In this document: in pieces, positions 1-7,457 of the stretch
How the letters are laid out: each line of letters opens with the position of its first letter
How positions within the stretch are numbered: the stretch's first letter is position 1
Source of the DNA: an uncultured Actinomycetes bacterium
Lineage (GTDB): Bacteria; Actinomycetota; Actinomycetes; S36-B12; UBA5976
Reading direction: 5' to 3'
NCBI GenBank assembly: GCA_903925705.1
Contig: CAIYGJ010000160.1
Location: forward strand, 1-19,004
DNA length: 19,004 nt
Made by a program: the position numbers and the translations under genes
Notes under the pieces: model-generated
What the model was told of the DNA's origin: nothing
Seen by the model: the letters and a program-made list of their open reading frames with translations, nothing else
Databases searched by the model: none

Positions 1-671
1 ATAGTGATGCCTGTATCTTGATGACCGCTGACCTACAAGATCCACCAGAACAAATCCCAACCTTGATCAGAAAATGGGAAGAGGGTTTTGAAAATGTCTA
101 TGGCATAGTCACTGAGCGCCAAGGTACCGGACCAATTAGAACTTTCAATTCGAAAGCCTTCTACTGGCTAGCTGGAAAACTCACCGATAATCGAATTCCT
201 AAGAATGCCAGTGACTTTAGACTTTTGGACCGTAAGGTCTATCAGGCCGTGCGAGACATGGACGAAAGAAATCGATTTGTGCGTGGACTTGTTGCTTGGG
301 TTGGGTTCACTTCTGTTGGTGTGGAGATCGCTCGCCCACCAAGATTCGCCGGTGAATCTAAGGCTTACTCATTCCAAGTTATTGACTTAGCATTCAAGGG
401 CATTTTTGCTCACTCCTACAAGCCTTTGAGAGTGATCACTGTGACTGGAATTTTGGTCAGCGTACTCTCCGTGCTTGGATTTGTTGGCTTAGCTTTGCGT
501 TGGTTCCTGGTTGGCGTTCCTTTTGGTGGTTACGGAACCCTTGTGACAATTGCACTGTTTTCTTTCGGACTACTAACTTTCATGTTAGGAATCATTGCTG
601 AGTATCTTGGCCTGATTTATGAGGAAGTAAAGAAGAGGCCAAACTACGTTATTGACCGTTGGTTGTCTTGA
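1..671 (+). CDS. Polyprenyl-phosphate glycosyltransferase, GT2 DPM1/GtrB type (5' truncated by window edge)
   Basis: The reading frame is already open at the left edge (first full codon at position 3), so the start lies outside the window and the TTG/ATG codons at 18-23 are internal. The first visible residues, SDACILMTADLQDPPEQIP, match the acceptor/metal-binding stretch of the GT2 family that charges dolichyl or undecaprenyl phosphate with a hexose. The usual DxD appears as T-A-D, followed by the conserved LQDPPE. The C-terminal third has two hydrophobic segments (around positions 430-510 and 540-610) and ends in a basic tail, YEEVKKRPNYVID, which is typical of GtrB-like members anchored in the cytoplasmic membrane. 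Its TGA overlaps the next ATG by one base, implying translational coupling. Inferred role: it makes undecaprenyl-phosphate-sugar on the inner leaflet, with the GtrA-like protein at 5953 as partner. The family call is firm; the sugar is unknown. Confidence 0.9.
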   Translation, partial: SDACILMTADLQDPPEQIPTLIRKWEEGFENVYGIVTERQGTGPIRTFNSKAFYWLAGKLTDNRIPKNASDFRLLDRKVYQAVRDMDERNRFVRGLVAWVGFTSVGVEIARPPRFAGESKAYSFQVIDLAFKGIFAHSYKPLRVITVTGILVSVLSVLGFVGLALRWFLVGVPFGGYGTLVTIALFSFGLLTFMLGIIAEYLGLIYEEVKKRPNYVIDRWLS

Positions 672-1351
672 TGAACCGTGTTGCAGTATTCGGCAGTTCC
701 GGTGCTCTGGGAACGGCAATTTCAAATGACTTTGAAAGTTTGGGATATGATTCGATTCGATTAAGCAGTGGTCCTTCAACAGCGAATGTTGTTTCCACTC
801 TGGACAAAAATTGGGTTGAGGTTGTAACTCAGCCTGGCAAACTCGATGCAGCTGTATGGGCTCAAGGTTTCAATCAGTCTGACAGCATCAATGAGTTTTC
901 TATCGAAACTTTTAACAAGCACGTTGATGCAAATGTTTCATACATTCTTGACTCTCTACACAAACTCGTTTCAGCCGATGCATTTTCAAGTAATGCGCGG
1001 CTTGTTGTATTGAGCTCAATCTGGCAAGAGTCTTCCAGGGCAAACAAACTTAGTTACATGATTTCAAAGTCTGCACTTAAAGGACTCGTTACCAGTCTCT
1101 GCCTTGATCTGGGGAACAAAGGGATTAGCGTAAATGCCGTATTGCCCGGAGTTACCGATTCACCAATGACTCATCGCAACTTATCTTCGGAGCAAATTGC
1201 GCACGTGATTGAAGAAACACCACTCAACTTATTGCCAAAAATCGAAGAGGTCTCAAAGACAGTTACGTGGTTAGCTTCACCAGAATCGAGCGGAATAAAT
1301 GGGCAATTCATAACAGTTGATAACGGTTGGACTCGATACCGAAATGTTTGA
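671..1351 (+). CDS. SDR-family NAD(P)-dependent oxidoreductase
   Basis: A classical short-chain dehydrogenase/reductase of 226 aa. The ATG at 671 is chosen because the protein then begins MNRVAVFGSSGALG, placing the Rossmann GxxxGxG-type motif (GSSGALG, residues 8-14) at the N terminus as usual. A TTG at 659 would only add four residues. Other family marks are WAQG at 63-66 in the NNAG position, a Ser pair at 115-116, catalytic Y129-x3-K133 (YMISK), and VNAVLPG at 154-160 followed by a C-terminal VDNGW like the GG.SW ends of many SDRs. There is no membrane segment or signal peptide, so it should act in the cytoplasm. It overlaps the glycosyltransferase by 1 base and the cyclase gene by 8. It probably oxidises or reduces a hydroxyl or keto group on the sugar or cyclitol intermediate made by its neighbours. 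The substrate cannot be told from sequence. Confidence 0.88.
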   Translation: MNRVAVFGSSGALGTAISNDFESLGYDSIRLSSGPSTANVVSTLDKNWVEVVTQPGKLDAAVWAQGFNQSDSINEFSIETFNKHVDANVSYILDSLHKLVSADAFSSNARLVVLSSIWQESSRANKLSYMISKSALKGLVTSLCLDLGNKGISVNAVLPGVTDSPMTHRNLSSEQIAHVIEETPLNLLPKIEEVSKTVTWLASPESSGINGQFITVDNGWTRYRNV

Positions 1352-2402
1352 GATTCCCGTATCGAGCAAATTGGGTTCGTACACCATATACATAGACAGC
1401 AGTAGTAACCCAATTTCTGTGCCCGGAATTGCTATCGTCGATTCAAATACGAAGTCGCATCTAGATACCGAAAATTCAGCAAACCTAATTTTTGTCGAAG
1501 CATCAGAAGAGATTAAAACTCTGCCTTCGTGCGAATCGGTAATTCTAAAGCTGAATGATCTAGGTTTGAAGCGAAGCGATTCCATCAGCGCAATCGGTGG
1601 TGGCACAACTCAAGATCTAGCAACGTTGACTGCCAGCCTCTACATGCGCGGCATCCCATGGGTTTACTACCCAACAACCTTGATGTCGATGACAGACTCA
1701 TGTATCGGCGGTAAATCGGCTATCAATGCTGGAGATAGAAAGAATCTGATTGGAAATTTTTACCCACCAAATGAAATCAAAATTAATACCAGATTCTTAG
1801 AAACAAACTCAAACATAGATATTGTTAATGGATTATCCGAGGCAGTGAAGATCTGTTTTGCGCGAGGAGTAGAGGCCTTTGAACATTACATCTCCATGCC
1901 TTCTGCGCTAAACCCTGGCAATGATGAGGGCACTGCGGGGTTGATTAACCACACATTAAGTACAAAAAAGTGGTTTGTTGAGATTGATGAATTTGATGTT
2001 AAAGAAAGACAACTTCTTAACTTTGGTCACTCATTTGCGCATGCTCTCGAGTCCGCTACTAAATATTCGATACCGCATGGAACCGCAGTTGGAATCGGCA
2101 TGATTGCGGCACTTCGCCATCCAGAATCAAGTAGCTCCGACCGGTCAAAAGCGCTAATTGACTATTCACTTAAGATGCTTGACCTCACTAAAGAATCTAT
2201 CGCACAGGGTATGAAGCAATTCGATGAGGCAAAATTTGTAACTGCCCTAGATCGTGACAAAAAGAATTCCAAAGAATACTTGCGTTTAGTTTTACTCAAC
2301 AAAAACGACGAACTGGAACTAGTTTCGCTAGAGCGAAATGACCACCAACTTCAAACAGCACTTTCATCGTTAAAAGAAGCTATAAGTGAGGTCCTACTGT
2401 GA
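1344..2402 (+). CDS. 3-dehydroquinate-synthase-like sugar-phosphate cyclase
   Basis: A 352-aa protein of the DHQ synthase/sugar-phosphate cyclase superfamily, in which NAD and a divalent metal convert a phosphorylated keto-sugar into a six-membered carbocycle. The chosen ATG at 1344 overlaps the SDR by 8 bases; a TTG at 1317 would overlap it more deeply. Visible marks are the NAD-binding GGG (85-87), R102 in MRG, PTTL at 110-113, K124 in IGGKSAIN, K133 in RKNLIG, and the predicted metal ligands E166 (LSEAVK), H229 (NFGHSFAH) and H245 (IPHG). R222 and the DKK near 305-307 also match DHQS active-site positions. It is not a standard AroB: GGGxxGDLxG is replaced by GGGTTQDLAT, and GGKTGVN by GGKSAIN with DSC before it. 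Being inside a sugar operon, it more likely serves a specialised cyclitol or sugar pathway than shikimate synthesis. The catalytic core looks intact. Confidence 0.85.
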   Translation: MFEIPVSSKLGSYTIYIDSSSNPISVPGIAIVDSNTKSHLDTENSANLIFVEASEEIKTLPSCESVILKLNDLGLKRSDSISAIGGGTTQDLATLTASLYMRGIPWVYYPTTLMSMTDSCIGGKSAINAGDRKNLIGNFYPPNEIKINTRFLETNSNIDIVNGLSEAVKICFARGVEAFEHYISMPSALNPGNDEGTAGLINHTLSTKKWFVEIDEFDVKERQLLNFGHSFAHALESATKYSIPHGTAVGIGMIAALRHPESSSSDRSKALIDYSLKMLDLTKESIAQGMKQFDEAKFVTALDRDKKNSKEYLRLVLLNKNDELELVSLERNDHQLQTALSSLKEAISEVLL

Positions 2403-4165
2403 AATATTCAGATCAATTAGTTCAATGGCTCAAGAGTGAAGGCTACACTCACTGTTTTTTCGTGGCTGGTGGAAACATCATGCACTTGCTCAACTCCGTT
2501 CGCAATGAAATGACGTGTATTCCCTTTGTTAATGAAGTTGGGGCTGCAATTGCAGTTGAATCCTTTAATGAGACTTCAAAATTACAAAATGAAAAGGCAT
2601 TCATACTAGTAACCGCCGGGCCAGGGCTAACTAATGCAGTAACTGGAATATCGGGAGCCTGGCTAGAAAGTCGGGAGCTTCTTGTAATTGGTGGTCAAGT
2701 CAAGAGCTCGGATTTAAAGCATAAGGATATGCGACAACGAGGAATTCAAGAGATTGATGGAGTTGAACTTGTGTCCTCTATTACCAAAGACGCAATTCGA
2801 ATAACTAAACCAATTTCACGTGAATTGTTTTTGTCCACAGTCAAAAAGGGGAGCACTGGCAGAAAGGGTCCGGTGTTCATTGAAATCTGTCTCGATGCTC
2901 AAGCTAATCCGCCTATAGACGAAGTCACACCTAATCAAGAAGAGGGCTCGGCATCCAAGACTGCTCAGATCTTGGATAGCACGACCTTGGACTTGATAAA
3001 AAACTCAAAGCGCCCAGTGTTGCTCATCGGCGGAGGAGTGGGATTTGATTTCGCCCAGAGTCATGCAAATAAGTTTGCAAGTTTAGGTATTCCTATCGTC
3101 ACAACTTGGAATGGCGCGGATCGGATTTCCTCAGATAACCCAATTTATTTTGGCCGCCCAAACACTTGGGGGCAGCGCTCTGCCAACATTCTGATTCAGC
3201 AATCAGATCTTGTATTAGCCGTCGGTACCAGACTCGGACTGCAACAAACTGGATTTGCTTGGGAAGATTTCGTTCCGAACGGAAAAGTAATACAGGTAGA
3301 CATAGACAAGAGTGAACTCGAAAAGGGTCACCCAGCTATCGAGCACGGAATCAATATGGATGCGGCAGAGTTTCTTACGGCTCTTTTTGCAAGAACTAAC
3401 GACTTAAGTCTCGACATTACGGAATGGATCGAATTCTGTAATTTCGTTAAGAGCGCTTTGCCTCTAAATGACTCTGAGAATGTAACCCGGACGGGATTTA
3501 TTGATCCGTATCTGTTTGGAATGGCAATCGCCGGAGTAGCTAACTCTGATGCAGTTATCGTGCCTTGCAGTAGTGGAAGCTCTTTCACCGTGTTGATGCA
3601 AACACTTAGCCAAACCGCCTCTCAGCGAATAATCTCAAGCAAAGGTTTGGCGAGCATGGGATATGGACTAAGCACGGCTATCGGCAGTGCTTTTGCGAAT
3701 CCCGGAAAACAGGTCTTCTTGGTGGAAGGTGATGGCGGATTTGCGCAAAACCTTCAGGAGCTCGGCACTGTCGCGGCAAACAACCTGCCAATCAAAATCT
3801 TTATCTGGGCAAATAACGGCTATGCCTCAATTCGCATGACTCAGAAAAACTACTTTGATGGGGCTTGGGTCGGTTGCGATTCGGAAACAGGCCTCGGGCT
3901 TCCAGATTTAGAGCTATTGGCTAAGACCTATGGGATTCCTTATGTTCAAATGACGGAAAACCTATTTAATGCCGAAAACATAGCAAATATTTTGACTACA
4001 CCTGGGCCGGCCATCATCGAAGTACCGATTGACCCAGAGCAAACTTTTTATCCAAAGATTGCTTCTTCCGTTCAACCTGATGGGTCTATGAAGTCTAATC
4101 CGTTACACTTAATGAGTCCGGAGTTGCCGGAAAGCGTTGCAAATCTAGTCTTTAAATACCTCTAG
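2399..4165 (+). CDS. Thiamine-diphosphate-dependent enzyme, acetolactate synthase-like
   Basis: A 588-aa protein with the three-domain layout of ThDP decarboxylases/carboligases. The N-terminal PYR domain has the cofactor-activating glutamate E46 (FVNEVGAA) and a GPGLTNAVTG loop at 74-83. The central domain runs from about 200 to 340 with RPVLLIGGG and VLAVGTRLG. The C-terminal PP domain has the GDG...NN Mg/ThDP motif (GDG 444-446, NN 472-473). RGIQEIDGVELV at 114-125 resembles the ALS-type FQE.D stretch. Start is GTG at 2399 with AGTGAGG upstream and a 4-base GTGA overlap with the cyclase stop. Length fits ALS, IolD (cyclohexanedione hydrolase) or YerE (a carboligase that adds a two-carbon branch to CDP-keto-sugars). 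The operon context argues against branched-chain amino-acid synthesis. Inferred role: transfer of an acyl group from a 2-keto acid to the sugar, or C-C cleavage of a cyclic dione. Confidence 0.88.
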   Translation: MKYSDQLVQWLKSEGYTHCFFVAGGNIMHLLNSVRNEMTCIPFVNEVGAAIAVESFNETSKLQNEKAFILVTAGPGLTNAVTGISGAWLESRELLVIGGQVKSSDLKHKDMRQRGIQEIDGVELVSSITKDAIRITKPISRELFLSTVKKGSTGRKGPVFIEICLDAQANPPIDEVTPNQEEGSASKTAQILDSTTLDLIKNSKRPVLLIGGGVGFDFAQSHANKFASLGIPIVTTWNGADRISSDNPIYFGRPNTWGQRSANILIQQSDLVLAVGTRLGLQQTGFAWEDFVPNGKVIQVDIDKSELEKGHPAIEHGINMDAAEFLTALFARTNDLSLDITEWIEFCNFVKSALPLNDSENVTRTGFIDPYLFGMAIAGVANSDAVIVPCSSGSSFTVLMQTLSQTASQRIISSKGLASMGYGLSTAIGSAFANPGKQVFLVEGDGGFAQNLQELGTVAANNLPIKIFIWANNGYASIRMTQKNYFDGAWVGCDSETGLGLPDLELLAKTYGIPYVQMTENLFNAENIANILTTPGPAIIEVPIDPEQTFYPKIASSVQPDGSMKSNPLHLMSPELPESVANLVFKYL

Positions 4166-4181
4166 AAAAACGGAGTACACC

Positions 4182-4979
4182 ATGAATAAAACCGAACGCA
4201 AGATGTCAGAGATTCTTAAGCGCGGAAAGAATGAATTTGGTGTCGTAAGCATCAAGGCAGAATTTGAGGCTGAAGGCACTCGCGTAGATGAACTCTTGCG
4301 CTTGGTTGATATTGCAAGATCAGCTGATTTACCTATGACGGTAAAGATTGGTGGCTGTGAAGCGGTTCGAGATTTGCTTGAATCAAAGCAAATCGGTGTG
4401 CGATACGTCGTTGCGCCAATGGTTGAAACTCCATACGCACTAAGCAAATACATTCTTGCCAAGAACATGGTTTTCAATGAGGACGAATTAGAAGATACAG
4501 ACTTTTTGTTTAACCTGGAAACCATAACTGGCTTTAATAACTTAGATGAACTTGTAACAGTCGCTCGCTCAGAAGGCGGAGTTCAGGGTGTGGTCTTTGG
4601 ACGTGTTGATTTCGCTGGATCACTCGGCGAAAACCGAGACACAATTAATGAAGCGAAGATTACAGACTACGTTGCAAAGGCATCTGCTGCTGCAAAGGCC
4701 GCCTCGCTCGATTTCGTCATGGGTGGAGCAATTTCGAGTGACTCATTGCATGTCATTAAAGAAATCGCCGGAATTCACTTAACAAGGTTTGAAACCCGCA
4801 AAGTCGTATTTAGCGGTGAAGCTGGGACTATCAAGGATATCGAGCAAGGTCTTGTTAACGCAGTTCACTTTGAATTGCTATGGCTTTTAAACAAGCGTGA
4901 TTACTACGGTCGTATTACCCAGGAAGATGCCAAGAGAATCGAGATGCTTGAAGCTCGCTGGAATGTCCTCAGTAGCTGA
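4182..4979 (+). CDS. HpcH/HpaI-type aldolase (citrate lyase beta/2-keto acid aldolase superfamily)
   Basis: A 265-aa TIM-barrel protein of the HpcH/HpaI superfamily, whose members bind a divalent metal and form or split C-C bonds using pyruvate or related enolates. The two expected acidic metal ligands are visible: E113 in LFNLETI and D143 in FGRVDFAGSLG, the latter corresponding to the family's G-x-D-L-S-x-S-L-G. MVETPYA lies at 80-86 and GGAISS at 181-186 near the barrel's end. The ATG at 4182 has GGAG about 8 bases upstream, 16 bases after the ThDP gene. The last 17 bases overlap the next gene. No signal peptide is seen, so it is cytoplasmic. In this operon it may add a three-carbon unit to an aldehyde sugar or release one from it. 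Family assignment is good; substrate and direction are unknown. Confidence 0.82.
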   Translation: MNKTERKMSEILKRGKNEFGVVSIKAEFEAEGTRVDELLRLVDIARSADLPMTVKIGGCEAVRDLLESKQIGVRYVVAPMVETPYALSKYILAKNMVFNEDELEDTDFLFNLETITGFNNLDELVTVARSEGGVQGVVFGRVDFAGSLGENRDTINEAKITDYVAKASAAAKAASLDFVMGGAISSDSLHVIKEIAGIHLTRFETRKVVFSGEAGTIKDIEQGLVNAVHFELLWLLNKRDYYGRITQEDAKRIEMLEARWNVLSS

Positions 4980-5943
4980 AAACTCGGAACTTCTAGAAAA
5001 TTTCCTTAAGCAATTACTTCCCAGCAACGTTCGCATCCTAGTAAATGGTGCGAACGGCTGGTTAGGTAAGAATACTTCTGAATCACTTTGGAACATCCTT
5101 GGTGAAGATTTCAGTTCACAAGTTTTGTTGACTGGCTCCAGAAATGGAAGTCTGCGGATGCAGACCGGTTCCCAATTAGAAATACACCAGTGGACTGAAG
5201 AACTTATTGAGGGATTTAAACCAACCCATGTGATTCAGTTGGCGTTTAAGACGCGTGACCATGCGGGCGATATTTCCAATGATGAATACGTCTCGCTAAA
5301 TGAGGAGATCATTAAGCGAGCTTTATGGATGATTTCTCTGCCCAGTACACAAGGATTTCTACACACTTCAAGCGGCGCAGCTCTTGGTGAAACAGCGACT
5401 GATAAGTTCACTGATCCATACGGATATCTAAAGAGGGTAGAAGAATCTAGTTATTCGAATGCCTGCGAGCAATACGGCAAAAGTTATTTGGGTGTGAGAG
5501 TTTGGTCCACAACTGGCCGATACATCAAAACAGGTGGACTGTTTGCAATAGAAAGCCTGATTAGTCAAGCAAACTCCTCGAGAAGCATAAACATAGGTAG
5601 TCCCGGAGAAGTCTGGCGGAGTTATGCAGATGCTAGTGAAATATTGCTCGCTTCACTAATTGCTTTATTTTCTGGAACTCAAGGCATGTTTAATTCCGGT
5701 GGGACAACTGTTGAGATAAGTGAGCTGGCGAAAATTGTTGCTTCTAACTCGCCGAGTCACGAGATTTCGATAATTCGTATTTTAGATCCAGAAGTTGGTG
5801 CGAATGTTTATACCTCTATAGAACCCTCTATAGAACAAATTCTTAAGGCAAATGATCTTGCATATTCGAGTTTGTCGCAGCAAGTGGTCAACACAATGCA
5901 ATACTTGACGTGGTTTGGTAACCAGGAAAACATCCACCGTTAA
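4963..5943 (+). CDS. NAD-dependent epimerase/dehydratase (extended SDR)
   Basis: About 326 aa when started at the ATG at 4963 (MSSVAENSEL), giving a 17-base overlap with the aldolase gene. An earlier TTG-like start at 4897 would overlap it by 83 bases and add 22 unusual residues, so it is not favoured. The Rossmann motif is GANGWLG (29-35), set after a short leader of about 22 residues. The catalytic region has HTSSG at 134-138 and Y153-x3-K157 (YGYLK), and a conserved arginine-rich stretch, VRVWSTTGRY, follows near 180-190. These are marks of nucleotide-sugar epimerases/dehydratases/reductases of the GalE/RmlD superfamily, although overall similarity to a named enzyme is not obvious to me. 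It probably modifies the same sugar as the upstream enzymes, in the cytoplasm. It is followed after 9 bases by the GtrA-like gene. Specific reaction unknown. Confidence 0.82.
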   Translation: MSSVAENSELLENFLKQLLPSNVRILVNGANGWLGKNTSESLWNILGEDFSSQVLLTGSRNGSLRMQTGSQLEIHQWTEELIEGFKPTHVIQLAFKTRDHAGDISNDEYVSLNEEIIKRALWMISLPSTQGFLHTSSGAALGETATDKFTDPYGYLKRVEESSYSNACEQYGKSYLGVRVWSTTGRYIKTGGLFAIESLISQANSSRSINIGSPGEVWRSYADASEILLASLIALFSGTQGMFNSGGTTVEISELAKIVASNSPSHEISIIRILDPEVGANVYTSIEPSIEQILKANDLAYSSLSQQVVNTMQYLTWFGNQENIHR

Positions 5944-5952
5944 AGGAATCCA

Positions 5953-6342
5953 TTGAATCGAATTGCTTCGGCGCCACTTCAAGTGCGTTATCTTGTCATC
6001 GGCTTGTGGAACACATTTGTTGGGTACGCCTTATTCACATTCTTTATTTATGTGCTCCCGATTTCGGAATACTTGCTTGCGCTCACTCTAGCTACGTTGC
6101 TCTCGGGCTTGAATTCATACCTAATGCAGCGAATATTTGTCTGGCAGAGCAGTGCAAAGGTTAAATCTGAATTTACTAAATTTTTTACAGTCTTCATTGG
6201 ACAGTTTCTTGCAAACTTGGTTTTGCTGTACGTTCTTGTGGACCACTTCAACTTTCATCCACTTTGGACTCAATACGTCCTAGGGGCATTGCTTATCTTG
6301 TTGACATACATTACTCATAAGCACTGGACCTTTAAAAGCTAA
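5953..6342 (+). CDS. GtrA-family membrane protein (putative lipid-linked sugar flippase)
   Basis: A 129-aa protein with four hydrophobic segments at about 12-35, 37-57, 78-96 and 103-126, the usual topology and length of the GtrA family (PF04138-like). Family-type signatures are RYLVIGLWNTFVGY near the N terminus, LNSYLMQRIFVW after TM2 and ending HKHWTF. The start is TTG at 5953 with AAGGA 7-8 bases upstream; no ATG fits. GtrA proteins are thought to flip undecaprenyl-phosphate-linked sugars across the membrane and are normally coded beside a GtrB glycosyltransferase. Here the GtrB-like gene is at the other end of the same operon, with five sugar-modifying genes between. It is the last gene of the operon and converges with the dehydratase gene on the other strand after 26 bases. 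Confidence 0.88.
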   Translation: MNRIASAPLQVRYLVIGLWNTFVGYALFTFFIYVLPISEYLLALTLATLLSGLNSYLMQRIFVWQSSAKVKSEFTKFFTVFIGQFLANLVLLYVLVDHFNFHPLWTQYVLGALLILLTYITHKHWTFKS

Positions 6343-6368
6343 CGTTCAAACTCTTGATTCTGTAATTT

Positions 6369-7388
6369 TTATGAAACTTGTGTGAAGTTCTGCAATTGAC
6401 GGTGGCATACTTCAGATGCGCTTTCTCCACCATTAACCGCCACTTGCCAATCAACAGTCCACTTTAAAGATTCCTTAAAACTCAACTTGTTATGCCAGTT
6501 CAATTCAAGCTCGGCTTTACGGGCGTCTAACGCCAGTAGGTTGGCCTCGTGCGGCTGAGGTTCTCCAGTAGTCGTCCAATTTGGTGCGCTTTCCCCAATT
6601 ATTTCTTTGACATACGTGGCAACGTCACCGACATTAACGAAAGAGCTGGTTTCCGGGCCAAAGTTCCATTCACCCTGTCCGTTGCCCTTTAGCAACGCCT
6701 CAGAGAGCTTTAAATAGCCGTTCAGACAGTCCAGGACGTGTTGCCAAGGGCGAACAGCTCCTGGGTACCGAAGGACTGGGGCCTGGCCTGAAAGGTACGC
6801 ATTTAACAAGTCCGGAAATAGGCGATCTTTGCTGACATCGCCGCCGCCTATGACATTTCCGGCCCGAGCAATTGCAGTGGGAGGCCCACCGAAACTCTTA
6901 ATCCAAGATTGGGTCAAGATGTCAGCCATTGCTTTGGAGGCCGAATATGGATCATCGCCACCTAGCGGATCAATTTCCTTATAACCCCAAATTTGATCAA
7001 TGTTTTTGTAAACCTTGTCGGTAGTAATGACGATATGGGCTTTAACGCTAGGGGTTTCAGCCACGGCCGAAAGTAAGTTCATGGTTCCAATGACATTGGT
7101 TTCAATCGTTCCACGCGGGTCTTGATATGACTCGCGAACTAACGGCTGAGCCGCTAAATGGAAAACAACATCTGGTTGGGTCGTAGCCAGTGCGTTTTGA
7201 ACAACTGCTAAATCACGGATATCGCCACGTAAATCATGCTTTAAGACGTTGGATACGTTTGCTTGTTCGAAAAGGGCGCCAGGTATCGGATCAAGCGCTA
7301 ACCCTGAAACTTGATGGCCCTCACTTGCCAGCCACATTGCGAGCCAGGCACCTTTGAAACCTGTGTGACCTGTTACTAAGTAATGCAC
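6369..7388 (-). CDS. rfbG: CDP-glucose 4,6-dehydratase
   Basis: A 339-aa extended SDR closely matching RfbG/DdhB, which converts CDP-D-glucose to CDP-4-keto-6-deoxy-D-glucose, the entry to CDP-linked dideoxy and branched sugars. Diagnostic stretches are VTGHTGFKGAWL (5-16), HLAAQPLVRESY (77-88), the catalytic TDK at 123-125, LGGDDPYSASKA with Y148 and K152, and GNVIGGGD downstream. The start is GTG at 7388 with AAGGGG about 8 bases upstream on the minus strand. The gene is alone on its strand, converging with the GtrA gene and diverging from the 512-aa membrane protein gene. The usual partners (RfbF cytidylyltransferase, RfbH dehydrase) are not in the window, so they must lie elsewhere. Its product could feed the neighbouring ThDP/SDR operon. 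The family call is strong. Confidence 0.93.
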   Translation of the reverse strand: MHYLVTGHTGFKGAWLAMWLASEGHQVSGLALDPIPGALFEQANVSNVLKHDLRGDIRDLAVVQNALATTQPDVVFHLAAQPLVRESYQDPRGTIETNVIGTMNLLSAVAETPSVKAHIVITTDKVYKNIDQIWGYKEIDPLGGDDPYSASKAMADILTQSWIKSFGGPPTAIARAGNVIGGGDVSKDRLFPDLLNAYLSGQAPVLRYPGAVRPWQHVLDCLNGYLKLSEALLKGNGQGEWNFGPETSSFVNVGDVATYVKEIIGESAPNWTTTGEPQPHEANLLALDARKAELELNWHNKLSFKESLKWTVDWQVAVNGGESASEVCHRQLQNFTQVS

Positions 7389-7445
7389 ATGGACCCCTTA
7401 AACATCTACAGGTTAAGACTACCAATACGGAAGACACCCCGATGA

Positions 7446-7457
7446 TAGATTTTAGGC
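7446..7457 (+). promoter_or_regulatory. Candidate leaderless promoter (-10 box)
   Basis: TAGATT at 7446-7451 fits the bacterial TAnnnT -10 pattern and ends six bases before the ATG of the 512-aa membrane protein. No good Shine-Dalgarno sequence precedes that ATG. The spacing would place the transcript's first base at or next to the start codon, as in leaderless actinobacterial mRNAs. No clear -35 element is seen. Inference only. Confidence 0.35.

Noticed and set aside
1344..2402. Housekeeping aroB (shikimate pathway)
   Set aside because: The divergent active-site flanks and location inside a sugar operon make a specialised cyclase more likely, although it is not excluded.
2399..4165. ilvB acetolactate synthase of amino-acid synthesis
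   Set aside because: No ilvN or ilvC neighbours, and the gene is coupled to cyclase and aldolase genes.
4897..4962. Upstream extension of the epimerase gene
   Set aside because: It would overlap the aldolase by 83 bases and add a 22-residue basic leader before an already complete Rossmann start.
6343..6368. Bidirectional terminator between the convergent gtrA-like and rfbG genes
   Set aside because: I found a short T-run but no stable hairpin next to it.
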